A stretch of DNA of 64,000 bases, from NCBI GenBank assembly GCA_040381475.1, contig JBEIHH010000006.1, positions 1 through 64,000 of the forward strand. Direction: 5' to 3'. The position numbers and the translations under genes are program-made. Each line of letters opens with the position of its first letter. Position 1 is the stretch's first letter. Below are positions 44,630-52,561 of this stretch, in pieces. The stretch is from JAIBBG01 sp040381475 (GTDB lineage Bacteria > Bacteroidota > Bacteroidia > Flavobacteriales_D > Sanyastnellaceae). The notes below the pieces were generated by a model. The model did not search any database and was not told where the DNA came from. It was given only the letters and a program-made list of their open reading frames with translations.

Positions 44630-46558
44630 ATGAATTCCGACTTGTTGTACTGTAACAGCCTCTATGAATACCAGCGATTTCGCACCCGTGAAGTGAAAAT
44701 CGGTGAGGTAATCTTTGGTGGTGATCAACCAATCAGGCTGCAAAGCATGACCACCACTGATACGATGAATACCGAGGCAACTGTGGCGCAAAGCATCCGC
44801 ATGATCGAGGCGGGATGCGAACTGGTCCGCATCACAGCCCCCAGCAAAAAGGAGGCTGAAAATCTTGCTGAAATCAAAAAAGCGCTGCGCGAAAAAGGCT
44901 ATGGAACACCCATTGTAGCTGACATCCATTTCACGCCCAACGCAGCTGAAATCGCGGCAGGTATTGTAGAAAAAGTACGCGTGAATCCGGGGAATTATGC
45001 AGACAAGAAGAAATTCGAAGAAATAGATTACACCGATGAAAGCTATTTATCCGAACTTGAACGAATCCGCGAACGATTTACACCATTGGTTTTGCTCTGT
45101 AAAAAAAATGGCACTGCCATGCGCATCGGCACCAACCACGGTTCGCTGAGCGACCGTATTCTTTCACGTTACGGTGACACACCGCTTGGTATGGTGGAAA
45201 GCGCCATGGAATTTATCCGGATTTGTCGCGACAACGACTTTCACGATCTGGTAATATCCATGAAAGCCAGCAACGCGCAGGTGATGGTGCAAGCTTATCG
45301 TTTGCTTGTCCACCACATGATGCGCGATGGCATGAATTACCCGCTGCACCTCGGCGTGACCGAAGCCGGTGATGGTGAAGATGGCCGGATCAAAAGCGCG
45401 GTTGGTATCGGAACCTTACTTGAAGATGGTCTTGGCGACACGATACGTGTATCTCTTACCGAAGAACCTGAGGCCGAAATTCCTGTAGCAAAAGCCCTTG
45501 CGGAAAGATACAACAAAAGGCCCGGACATGCGGCTATTGCCGAAGTTCCGGTGATGATCAATCCTTTCGAACATGAAAGGCGCCATGCTAGAACTGCATT
45601 GAATATCGGTGGTAAAAATGTGCCGCGTGTTATCAATGACTTTTCGCAGCGGAGTGAAATAACTGCTGCCAGTCTTTTTGCCGTTGGATGCAATTACTCC
45701 GTTCCACTGGATAAATGGAATCTCACAGACATGGCCTGTGATTATATCTATTGCGGAACCAATAAAGTTGATTTTGAAATTCCCGGAACCCTGGGGCTGA
45801 TATTCGATTACAATACATGGGTGCATTTGGAAAACAAAGTGCGCTGCTATCCATTGATTCAACATCACGAGCTAAAGCATGCTTCAATTGAAGATTTGTG
45901 TTTTATTGAAGCCAACATTGAAGATCTGACTGCAGATTTTATTGAAAAGCTTCAATTACTCAAACATGCTGTAATTCTGCTCAATACAAGCAATGAGCAT
46001 GGTATGGCTGAGCAGCGTGCAGCTTTCTTTAAGCTCATGCAGGCAGGCTGCGATATTCCTGTTGTTGTAAAGCGCCAATATCATGGATTAACTGAAGACC
46101 AGTTCATGCTTTATTCAGCAACCGATCTTGGTGCATTGCTCATTGACGGGCTGGGCGATGGCATAATGATAAGTGCACCGGAAATACCCATGCAGCGCAT
46201 CAACTCAACTGCATTCGGAATCCTGCAGGCGACACGCACACGCATTTCCAAAACAGAATACATCTCTTGCCCAAGTTGCGGCCGAACACTTTTTGACTTA
46301 CAGGAAACCACGGCAAAAATCAGGTCACGCACTTCACATCTGAAGGGTGTCAAAATCGGAATCATGGGTTGTATTGTCAATGGTCCGGGCGAAATGGCCG
46401 ATGCAGATTACGGTTATGTGGGCACAGGTCCGGGAAAAATCACACTCTACAAAGAAAAAAACGTAGTAAAAAAGAACGTGCCTGAAGATAAAGCAGTGGA
46501 TGAACTCATTTCGCTCATCAAAGAAGGTGGTGATTGGGTTGATGAATTACAACACTGA
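44630..46558 (+). CDS. ispG: 4-hydroxy-3-methylbut-2-enyl diphosphate synthase IspG
   Basis: 642 aa [4Fe-4S] enzyme of the MEP isoprenoid pathway, reduces MEcPP to HMBPP. The TIM-barrel N-terminus (RLQSMTTTDTMNTEAT, VADIHFTPNAA, KVRVNPGN) and the C-terminal cluster domain (SCPSCGRTLFDL and MGCIVNGPGE) are clear. It is about 270 residues longer than the E. coli protein because of the central insertion domain (about 280-550) found in Bacteroidetes, Chlamydiae and plants. ATG at 44630 (MNSDLLYCNSLYEYQRFRT) is taken as start; the frame extends 19 codons further. Confidence 0.97.
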   Translation: MNSDLLYCNSLYEYQRFRTREVKIGEVIFGGDQPIRLQSMTTTDTMNTEATVAQSIRMIEAGCELVRITAPSKKEAENLAEIKKALREKGYGTPIVADIHFTPNAAEIAAGIVEKVRVNPGNYADKKKFEEIDYTDESYLSELERIRERFTPLVLLCKKNGTAMRIGTNHGSLSDRILSRYGDTPLGMVESAMEFIRICRDNDFHDLVISMKASNAQVMVQAYRLLVHHMMRDGMNYPLHLGVTEAGDGEDGRIKSAVGIGTLLEDGLGDTIRVSLTEEPEAEIPVAKALAERYNKRPGHAAIAEVPVMINPFEHERRHARTALNIGGKNVPRVINDFSQRSEITAASLFAVGCNYSVPLDKWNLTDMACDYIYCGTNKVDFEIPGTLGLIFDYNTWVHLENKVRCYPLIQHHELKHASIEDLCFIEANIEDLTADFIEKLQLLKHAVILLNTSNEHGMAEQRAAFFKLMQAGCDIPVVVKRQYHGLTEDQFMLYSATDLGALLIDGLGDGIMISAPEIPMQRINSTAFGILQATRTRISKTEYISCPSCGRTLFDLQETTAKIRSRTSHLKGVKIGIMGCIVNGPGEMADADYGYVGTGPGKITLYKEKNVVKKNVPEDKAVDELISLIKEGGDWVDELQH

Positions 46559-46643
46559 AAAGCATAGGCTCAATCTTTCTTAGTTCAAACTGCTGAACTC
46601 ATTTCATTCATGTACCCATCAATCCCTGATTGGGTTGAGAGTT

Positions 46644-48167
46644 TTAATGCCTGAAATGCCTTGTCCCTGTCATGTACATCGCAACATTATTTGCGTTGCA
46701 ATAATCGACTGACAACTGATCTTTGATGGAGCCTCCGGGCTGTACTACTGCGTTCACACCCGCTTTGTGAGCAATTTCGACACAATCCGGAAAAGGAAAA
46801 AACGCATCACTGGCCATGACGGCACCATTCAAATCAAATCCGAAAGACCCTGCCTTTTCAATCGCCTGACGAAGAGCATCTACTCTTGATGTCTGACCAG
46901 TTCCACTTGCGCACAATTGACCATTTTTCACTAGTACAATGGTATTGCTCTTGGTATGCTTCACAAGTTTATTGGCGAACACCAGGTCATTCAACTGTTC
47001 CGATGTAGCAGCATTTTGAGTTGCAAGTTTGAAATCAGCTATGTTTTCTGATTTCAAATCTTTGTCCTGATACAAATACCCATTCAGCAAGGTCCTGACC
47101 TGAGAATTTCCGGTATCTACGTTTTTCCTGCGAAGCAGAATACGGTTTGCTTTCTCTTTCAACAAATCAACTGCCGTCGTTTCAAACTCAGGTGCAATGA
47201 TCACTTCGCAGAACAAGGCATGGATTTTTTCTGCTGTGGCTAAATCAATTTTTCTATTGGCAATCAGAATTCCGCCGAAAGCGGAAACAGAATCACATGC
47301 CAGGGCTGCCGCATATGCCTCGGCCAATGTTGCGCGACTGGCAATACCACATGCATTGTTGTGTTTGAGTATGGCGAATGTCGGCTCATTCTGAGTGAAT
47401 TCATCAATGAGAGCAACTGCCGCATCCACATCCAGAAGATTGTTGTAAGAAAGTTCCTTGCCATTTAGCTTGTCGAACATCGCATCCAGTTGGCCATAAA
47501 ATACACCACGCTGATGTGGGTTTTCTCCGTATCGAAGCACTTGATGTTCCATCTCAGAAATCTTCAGCGCTCCTGTTTCTTCACCCAAAAAATATGAATA
47601 GATTTTTGAATCATAATGTGAGGACACATTAAAAGCCTCTCTCGCAAACATCTTGCGTTGCTCAACAGACGTTTCACCACCTTGTGAATTCAGCATATCA
47701 AGAAGAGCACCATAATATTTTACCGAAGGTATGATCACCACGTCGGTGTAGTTTTTTGCTGCTCCTCTGATCAGCGATATTCCGCCAATGTCAATCTTTT
47801 CGATAATGTCATCATGTGAGGCACCATCTGCAACCGTTTTTTCGAAAGGATAAAGATCAACGATCACACAATCTATGTGTGGGATATCAAACTCAGCAAC
47901 CTGTGCCATATCACCGGCATCATCTCGCCTGTTAAGGATTCCACCAAAAACTTTAGGATGAAGTGTTTTAACTCTTCCTCCCAAAATACTCGGATAACCT
48001 GTTAGATCTTCCACTGCGATTACAGGCAAACCCATATCACGGATAAACTTCTCTGTTCCACCGGTGCTGTAAATAGTAATACCCAGTTCGTACATTTTAC
48101 GCACGATGGGCTCTAGTCCGGTCTTATCAAAAACAGAAATTAAAGCCGATGATATTTTGCGGTTCAT
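46644..48167 (-). CDS. purH: Bifunctional AICAR formyltransferase/IMP cyclohydrolase
   Basis: 507 aa, last two steps of purine synthesis. N-terminal cyclohydrolase domain: LISVFDKTGLEPIV, YSTGGTEKFI, GGRVKTLHPKVFGG (near 60). C-terminal formyltransferase: LKHNNACGIAS (near 265, Lys-His catalytic pair) and MASDAFFPFPD (near 445). The start at 48167 removes 13 residues of an upstream extension. A TACTTTTG box lies 22-30 bases upstream. Confidence 0.98.
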   Translation of the reverse strand: MNRKISSALISVFDKTGLEPIVRKMYELGITIYSTGGTEKFIRDMGLPVIAVEDLTGYPSILGGRVKTLHPKVFGGILNRRDDAGDMAQVAEFDIPHIDCVIVDLYPFEKTVADGASHDDIIEKIDIGGISLIRGAAKNYTDVVIIPSVKYYGALLDMLNSQGGETSVEQRKMFAREAFNVSSHYDSKIYSYFLGEETGALKISEMEHQVLRYGENPHQRGVFYGQLDAMFDKLNGKELSYNNLLDVDAAVALIDEFTQNEPTFAILKHNNACGIASRATLAEAYAAALACDSVSAFGGILIANRKIDLATAEKIHALFCEVIIAPEFETTAVDLLKEKANRILLRRKNVDTGNSQVRTLLNGYLYQDKDLKSENIADFKLATQNAATSEQLNDLVFANKLVKHTKSNTIVLVKNGQLCASGTGQTSRVDALRQAIEKAGSFGFDLNGAVMASDAFFPFPDCVEIAHKAGVNAVVQPGGSIKDQLSVDYCNANNVAMYMTGTRHFRH

Positions 48168-48188
48168 TTGAGGTAACTTTTGAGGCCG

Positions 48189-48197
48189 CAAAAGTAA
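48189..48197 (-). promoter_or_regulatory. -7 box upstream of purH
   Basis: Minus-strand TACTTTTG matches TAnnTTTG 22 bases before the purH start; no clear -33 box. Confidence 0.4.
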
Positions 48198-48212
48198 GGG
48201 GTTCAACAGAAA

Positions 48213-48932
48213 TTAGTCATTTCCGGTAGAAGGTTCGACCTCATTCTCATCCTTCTTTTTCTTCTTCTTGAGATCGATCTCCCTGGTATATGACAACAAA
48301 ATGACATAATCCAACTCCTGTGGTGATGCAATAATGTTCTTTTGAATTAAATAGCCTACCTCAATAAAATTGCGTTTGTTTATTTTTCTTTCGACCGAAG
48401 CTGTCCAGCGCCAATCGCTCATTTCCAGAGTTTCGACTCTCCCCTCCTGATGAAAAAGCTCGAAAGTCGTTGAGAAATTGGTTTTTTTGACTCTTGTGTA
48501 CTTCACACCGATTTTATTTCGCCATGTAGATTTGAAATCAACATCTGTTTCTGCTCTGTTTGGGGAGGAAGACAATTGCCACCGCGATTGAAGTGAGAAA
48601 ACAAAAACTTCTGTTTTGTATCGCGATCCGAGCCCAAGTTGTAATCGTCTTCTGGTCTCAAAATATTCGCCCGTGTTGGCCTGCCCACCGCGCCAGGTCG
48701 CAGTGGCATAAAGATACTTATGGATTTTGTATTGGGCTCCGTAATCAATAAATGCGCGGGTAACCTGACTGATGTTTTCATTCAATCGAATCTCCGGTGA
48801 GATGCCTATTGAAAGTTTTTTGTTGATTTCGCTTTGTAAGGAAAATGAAGCCCACAAACCGGCATCACGGTATTGACCAAAACAAAAAGTACTGCCAAAC
48901 AGAAATATCAGCAGCAGTTTACTCCGTGTCAT
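48213..48932 (-). CDS. DUF2490 outer membrane protein
   Basis: 239 aa, last gene of the VTC/DUF4956 operon. Signal peptide MTRSKLLLIFLFGSTFCFGQ, then alternating beta strands (LSIGISPEIRLNENISQ, LYATATWRGGQ, LGLGSRYKTEVFVFSLQSRWQL) as in DUF2490 barrels, and a Lys-rich C-terminal tail (DLKKKKKKDENEVEP). The start at 48932 overlaps the lipoprotein stop by 14 bases; an earlier ATG at 48974 would lie within that gene. Predicted outer membrane; function unknown. Confidence 0.75.
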   Translation of the reverse strand: MTRSKLLLIFLFGSTFCFGQYRDAGLWASFSLQSEINKKLSIGISPEIRLNENISQVTRAFIDYGAQYKIHKYLYATATWRGGQANTGEYFETRRRLQLGLGSRYKTEVFVFSLQSRWQLSSSPNRAETDVDFKSTWRNKIGVKYTRVKKTNFSTTFELFHQEGRVETLEMSDWRWTASVERKINKRNFIEVGYLIQKNIIASPQELDYVILLSYTREIDLKKKKKKDENEVEPSTGND

Positions 48933-49341
48933 AGATTCTGAGTTCGCCAATATCTTCAGTTTGCTTTTTAGCATCGATGGTGATTTCGCGGAGAATAGTC
49001 ATATGTTCCTCATCCCAACTCACATCAACAGCATTCGTGTCCATTGAGTAGGTGTAGATTCTATAATCTCCCGGACGTAGATATTTGAACTCGAACTCCC
49101 CGTTGAAGTTTGTCTGAACCCTGTCATCGGGCGAAATGTTATCTCCGTAAATGATGTAAACATCTCTATCTGACGCGGGGAAAGTTCCCTGATAGGTTGA
49201 AGGATTGGTAAGAATTACTCTTACATCCTTGGAAACACTTCCACGAATTGAAGAGTTACCTCCGTCTCCGGCCTCCTTCTGGCAAGAGGTCATGAAAGTA
49301 ATGAGAATGATCGAGGCAGTAAATCGAATCAATTGATCCAT
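48919..49341 (-). CDS. Lipoprotein with carboxypeptidase-regulatory-like domain
   Basis: 140 aa. Lipoprotein signal with lipobox MTSC at residue 20, then a beta-sandwich: GSVSKDVRVILTN, DDRVQTNFNGEFEFKYLRPGDYRIYTYS, EITIDAKKQTEDIGEL. The FNGEFEFKYLRPGDYRIY stretch is the CarboxypepD_reg-like signature (about 77-94). Predicted periplasmic, membrane-anchored. Between the DUF4956 and DUF2490 genes, 5 bases after the first and overlapping the second by 14. Confidence 0.75.
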   Translation of the reverse strand: MDQLIRFTASIILITFMTSCQKEAGDGGNSSIRGSVSKDVRVILTNPSTYQGTFPASDRDVYIIYGDNISPDDRVQTNFNGEFEFKYLRPGDYRIYTYSMDTNAVDVSWDEEHMTILREITIDAKKQTEDIGELRIYDTE

Positions 49342-49346
49342 TTTTC

Positions 49347-50192
49347 TTAATTATTGAATCCGGAACTAAAGGTTTCATCCATCTGGCTGTCCTGCTGATC
49401 TTCGTAGAAGTAGATTTTGAGTACCACCGTATCTCTGAGAAAATCAATTTTACCAATTTCAAGACGGTTGATCTTAATACCGGTTCGCGTCTGCAGATCT
49501 GCTATTAACTCAGCTCGTTTTCCCTGCTGAATCAGATCAATTCGCTCGTAAACAATAAGCTTTTGCGATTCGTGCCTGAGCAACCACACCTTTTCAAGTC
49601 CGTAAGTCAAAGCAAGAATTGCTGAATTGGCAAAAAACAATTCTGCCAATGTAATTTTCTTGTTGATCAACGCATTCATCACACTCATACCAATGACGAT
49701 GAACAGATAGGTCATTTCTTTGATCGGAATCGCATCGGTGCGGTACCTGATGATCCCAAACACTGCAAACAGTCCGAGTGCAAATCCCATCTCTACCTTC
49801 ACGCTTTCGAGCAAATAGCACATCATAAAAATGCTGATGCTAAACAGAAAATAAGTGAACAAAAAATCCTTTCTTTTAGCTATCGGGTAGTAAATTAGTC
49901 GAACAAGCACAAACACGAAAAGCATGTGTATTGCAACAAGAATGGCTAACCCTGTAAGCTCTTCGCCCCGAAACAACTCTATTTTTCCAAGCGGATCAAA
50001 TCCATCCTTTTCCTTTTTGGTAATAACAGTTGCATCCTGTTTTGTCGATGTGATGTCATCAGTTGTCTGTACATCTGTATCGGTCGTAGCCGATGATTGA
50101 TCCGATGAAGACTGATCAGACCCCATATTGGCACTGTATACCCTACCAATATAGAAATCTTTCAGAACTATTGTTTTAGCGTCATTCTCCAT
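49347..50192 (-). CDS. DUF4956 membrane protein
   Basis: 281 aa. N-terminal Ser/Thr-rich low-complexity region (about 22-60), then four hydrophobic helices (about 83-180) and a C-terminal soluble domain. The FALGLFAVFGIIRYRTDAIPIKEMTYLFIVIG region is the DUF4956 signature (about 137-168). Family members commonly lie beside VTC-domain genes, as here (11-base overlap with the VTC gene). Function unknown; predicted inner membrane. Confidence 0.85.
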   Translation of the reverse strand: MENDAKTIVLKDFYIGRVYSANMGSDQSSSDQSSATTDTDVQTTDDITSTKQDATVITKKEKDGFDPLGKIELFRGEELTGLAILVAIHMLFVFVLVRLIYYPIAKRKDFLFTYFLFSISIFMMCYLLESVKVEMGFALGLFAVFGIIRYRTDAIPIKEMTYLFIVIGMSVMNALINKKITLAELFFANSAILALTYGLEKVWLLRHESQKLIVYERIDLIQQGKRAELIADLQTRTGIKINRLEIGKIDFLRDTVVLKIYFYEDQQDSQMDETFSSGFNN

Positions 50193-50940
50193 GCAAAGTT
50201 GTTATTTTTTTGATTTTCAAAATTTTCTCCTTAAACGTATTCGATTTGATATGCGGAAAAAGCAGGGCAACTCCCAGACAATATTTACTGATTCCTTCAG
50301 GCCTTATCATTCTTGCTTTCATATGTTGAATGAACTTTGAGTGCCTGTTGTTCCCGTCTTGTTTTACCTCGGCAATAACAAAACCCGCAAGGTCCTTTCG
50401 GATTCCCTGCCAGCTAAAAGAAATATTTGTATCTAATGTTACTCTCTCTCCCGCGATAGTATCAACAAGCGTAGTTCTGGTAAAGGAGTTCCAAAGTTTG
50501 GGTTCCAGCACTTTGGAGAAATCTGCTTTTGACTCGATAAAATTCTGGCCTTTTTGATCCAACGCTTCAAAAAGCTCCTGCAGTCTGATCCGGCTTTTTA
50601 AAGTCCTTCCCTTGTTGCTCTTTTCTTTCACTTCAAGAAAAGACAGATTGCTTTCCACATACTCACGTTTCCTGATCTTGTAACGGTGCCTTTTGCCGTT
50701 CTGATGTTGGAGAAAATGCAAAAATCCGGGTGTATCGTAATACAAAGTTTTGTACCTGCTCTGACGAATACCGGCAATTGAAAGAACCCGGTAATTTTCT
50801 GCTAATCCCAAAAGGAATTCCATTAACTGCTCTTCACTGAACATAAACTTTGTATCGGTTCTGTTCATGAGCTGCACGCTGTCCATTTCGGTCAGATCAA
50901 TAGATTGAAACTCGCTGAGTATGTCTTCAAGATTCAGCAA
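50182..50940 (-). CDS. VTC domain protein (polyphosphate polymerase-like)
   Basis: 252 aa, soluble. Resembles the catalytic VTC domain of yeast Vtc4, a tunnel-shaped enzyme making polyphosphate from ATP. Candidate active-site residues: RTDTKF (near 27-32), RHRYKIRKREY (Arg/Lys cluster, near 86-96), FLEVKEKSNKGR (Glu/Lys, near 102-113) and FVIAEVKQDG (Glu/Lys, near 200). First gene of the operon VTC, DUF4956, lipoprotein, DUF2490. Product not proven; other nucleotide-derived products are possible. A large palindrome lies just upstream. Confidence 0.85.
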   Translation of the reverse strand: MLNLEDILSEFQSIDLTEMDSVQLMNRTDTKFMFSEEQLMEFLLGLAENYRVLSIAGIRQSRYKTLYYDTPGFLHFLQHQNGKRHRYKIRKREYVESNLSFLEVKEKSNKGRTLKSRIRLQELFEALDQKGQNFIESKADFSKVLEPKLWNSFTRTTLVDTIAGERVTLDTNISFSWQGIRKDLAGFVIAEVKQDGNNRHSKFIQHMKARMIRPEGISKYCLGVALLFPHIKSNTFKEKILKIKKITTLHGE

Positions 50941-50952
50941 CAGAATAAATTT

Positions 50953-51010
50953 TCCTGTGGTTTTAAGAAACGGTAAGTATACAGTCTTTTAACCTTACCG
51001 TAATACAGGA
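50953..51010. promoter_or_regulatory. Palindrome upstream of the VTC operon
   Basis: ACGGTAAG (50970-50977) and CTTACCGT (50994-51001) are perfect inverted repeats 16 bases apart; a second, outer pair TCCTGT / ACAGGA (50953-50958, 51005-51010) encloses them. It lies between the yebC end (51065) and the VTC start (50940) and may be an operator or a leader hairpin. No TAnnTTTG box is obvious. Confidence 0.5.
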
Positions 51011-51064
51011 AGACAAAAAAATTGGAGAATTCCTTGGGGTCCTAAGACCACATACGAGGCAATC

Positions 51065-51775
51065 CTATCTCAGGTTGTGGTATACAGCCTGAACGTCGTC
51101 ATCCTCTTCAATCTTTTCAATCAATTCAAGAATTTCATCCGTCTGCTCTTCATTCAGTTCAGCAAACGAATTCGGAATACGTTCCAATCCAGCTTTTTTT
51201 ACAACAATATTCCTTTCTTCAAGGGCCTTCTGCATGTTTCCGAAATCCGTAAATGCTGTGTAAAGGACTGTTTCGTTCTCGTCGCGTTCCATCGTCTCAA
51301 GACCTGAGTCAATCAGCTCCAATTCAAGTTCTTCTGGATTGGCTACATTCTCATTTGCAATTCTGAACACTCCTTTTCTGTCAAAAACAAAACTCAGCGA
51401 TCCGCTGGTACCCAGAGCTCCACCGGCACGGTTGAAATAGAGCCTGACATTGGCAACAGTGCGGGTAGGATTGTCTGTTGCGGCCTCGACAAGAATCGGA
51501 ACACCATAAGGGCCATATCCTTCGTACACCATTTCCTCGTAGCTGCTGTTGTCTTTGTCACTGGCACGCTTGATGGCAGATTCCACACGGTCTTTGGGCA
51601 TATTTAAGCCCCTCGCATTGGCCATTATCTGTCTCAACCTGGGGTTGTTCGTTGGATCGGGTCCCCCGGCCTTCACAGCCATTACAATGTCCTTGCCGAT
51701 GCGGGTAAAGGCCTTCGCCATCTTGTCGTAGCGGGCGAACATCTTGTGCTTGCGTGTTTCAAATATGCGACCCAT
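51065..51775 (-). CDS. YebC/TACO1 family protein
   Basis: 236 aa, cytoplasmic. First annotated as a transcription factor; recent work on the family suggests a role in relieving ribosome stalling, for example on polyproline. Motifs: KMFARYDKMAKAFTRIGKDIVMAV, KDRVESAIKRA (near 65), YEGYGPYGVPILVEAATDNPTRT (near 85) and a C-terminal acidic helix. Start at 51775 (MGRIFETRKHK) removes an upstream extension lacking family match. A full promoter match lies 25 bases upstream. Confidence 0.95.
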   Translation of the reverse strand: MGRIFETRKHKMFARYDKMAKAFTRIGKDIVMAVKAGGPDPTNNPRLRQIMANARGLNMPKDRVESAIKRASDKDNSSYEEMVYEGYGPYGVPILVEAATDNPTRTVANVRLYFNRAGGALGTSGSLSFVFDRKGVFRIANENVANPEELELELIDSGLETMERDENETVLYTAFTDFGNMQKALEERNIVVKKAGLERIPNSFAELNEEQTDEILELIEKIEEDDDVQAVYHNLR

Positions 51776-51799
51776 AATTCTGTTCTGAAAATAAAGCCA

Positions 51800-51831
51800 C
51801 AAACCTAAGGTTTCCTGCACCAAGGTGCAAA
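51800..51831 (-). promoter_or_regulatory. yebC promoter (TAnnTTTG type)
   Basis: Minus-strand TTTG (51831-51828) and TAGGTTTG (51807-51800) with a 20-base spacer, 25 bases before the ATG. Both boxes match. Confidence 0.55.
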
Positions 51832-51891
51832 TACGTCCCAACAGAAACTAAACCTTCGGAATTTCGGCTGTTGTCATTTAGGTTTGCAGCC

Positions 51892-52485
51892 ATGTTTCTG
51901 GAAAATACTGTCAATCGTGGGCGACGTCAGGGCTGGATCGAAGTGATCTGCGGATCCATGTTTTCCGGAAAAACAGAGGAACTGATTCGTAGAATGAAGA
52001 GGGCGGAATTCGCCAAGATGAAAGTTGAGATATTTAAGCCCAAAATCGATACTCGCTACCACGAAGAAGAGGTAGTCAGCCACAATCAGAACTCCATCCG
52101 GAGCACAGCTCTAGAGCATTCTTCACAAATACTTTTGCTCACCAGTGATGTTGAAGTAGTGGGAATCGATGAAGCTCAATTTTTTGATCAGGGTCTGCCG
52201 GACGTTTGCAACGAATTGGCCAATCAGGGCATTCGGGTTATTGTAGCCGGCCTGGATATGGACTTTATGGGAAGACCATTCGGTCCAATGCCCAACCTCC
52301 TTGCAGTAGCGGAGTTTGTTACGAAAGTTCATGCCATCTGCGTTGAAACCGGAAATCTGGCGAATTTTTCTTACCGCCACGCACAGGGAGAATCGGTTGT
52401 GCAGCTGGGTGAAAAGGAAAGCTACGTGCCTTTATCAAGAGAAGCCTTCAACAAACACATGGCCGACAGGAAAAAAAGCGGCTGA
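51892..52485 (+). CDS. tdk: Thymidine kinase
   Basis: 197 aa, type II thymidine kinase, makes dTMP from thymidine. P-loop GSMFSGKT (21-28), then VVGIDEAQFFDQGL (Walker B, near 88) and ANLLAVAEFVTKVHAICVETG. The C-terminal segment, where many family members have a zinc-binding CxxC and CxxC pair, has only one Cys here (ICVETG). The ATG is at 51892; a TAGGTTTG box ends six bases before it, implying an almost leaderless mRNA. Confidence 0.95.
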   Translation: MFLENTVNRGRRQGWIEVICGSMFSGKTEELIRRMKRAEFAKMKVEIFKPKIDTRYHEEEVVSHNQNSIRSTALEHSSQILLLTSDVEVVGIDEAQFFDQGLPDVCNELANQGIRVIVAGLDMDFMGRPFGPMPNLLAVAEFVTKVHAICVETGNLANFSYRHAQGESVVQLGEKESYVPLSREAFNKHMADRKKSG

Positions 52486-52561
52486 CGCGGGAAAAGTCTG
52501 TTCACAAATAGTCCATCCGACATCTTATTCCCCCGATATTGTTTATTCCCTTTGTTACATC

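Noticed and set aside
46559..46643. Terminator between ispG and purH
   Set aside because: Only a weak, bulged stem (CAATC/GATTG) and no T run can be seen.
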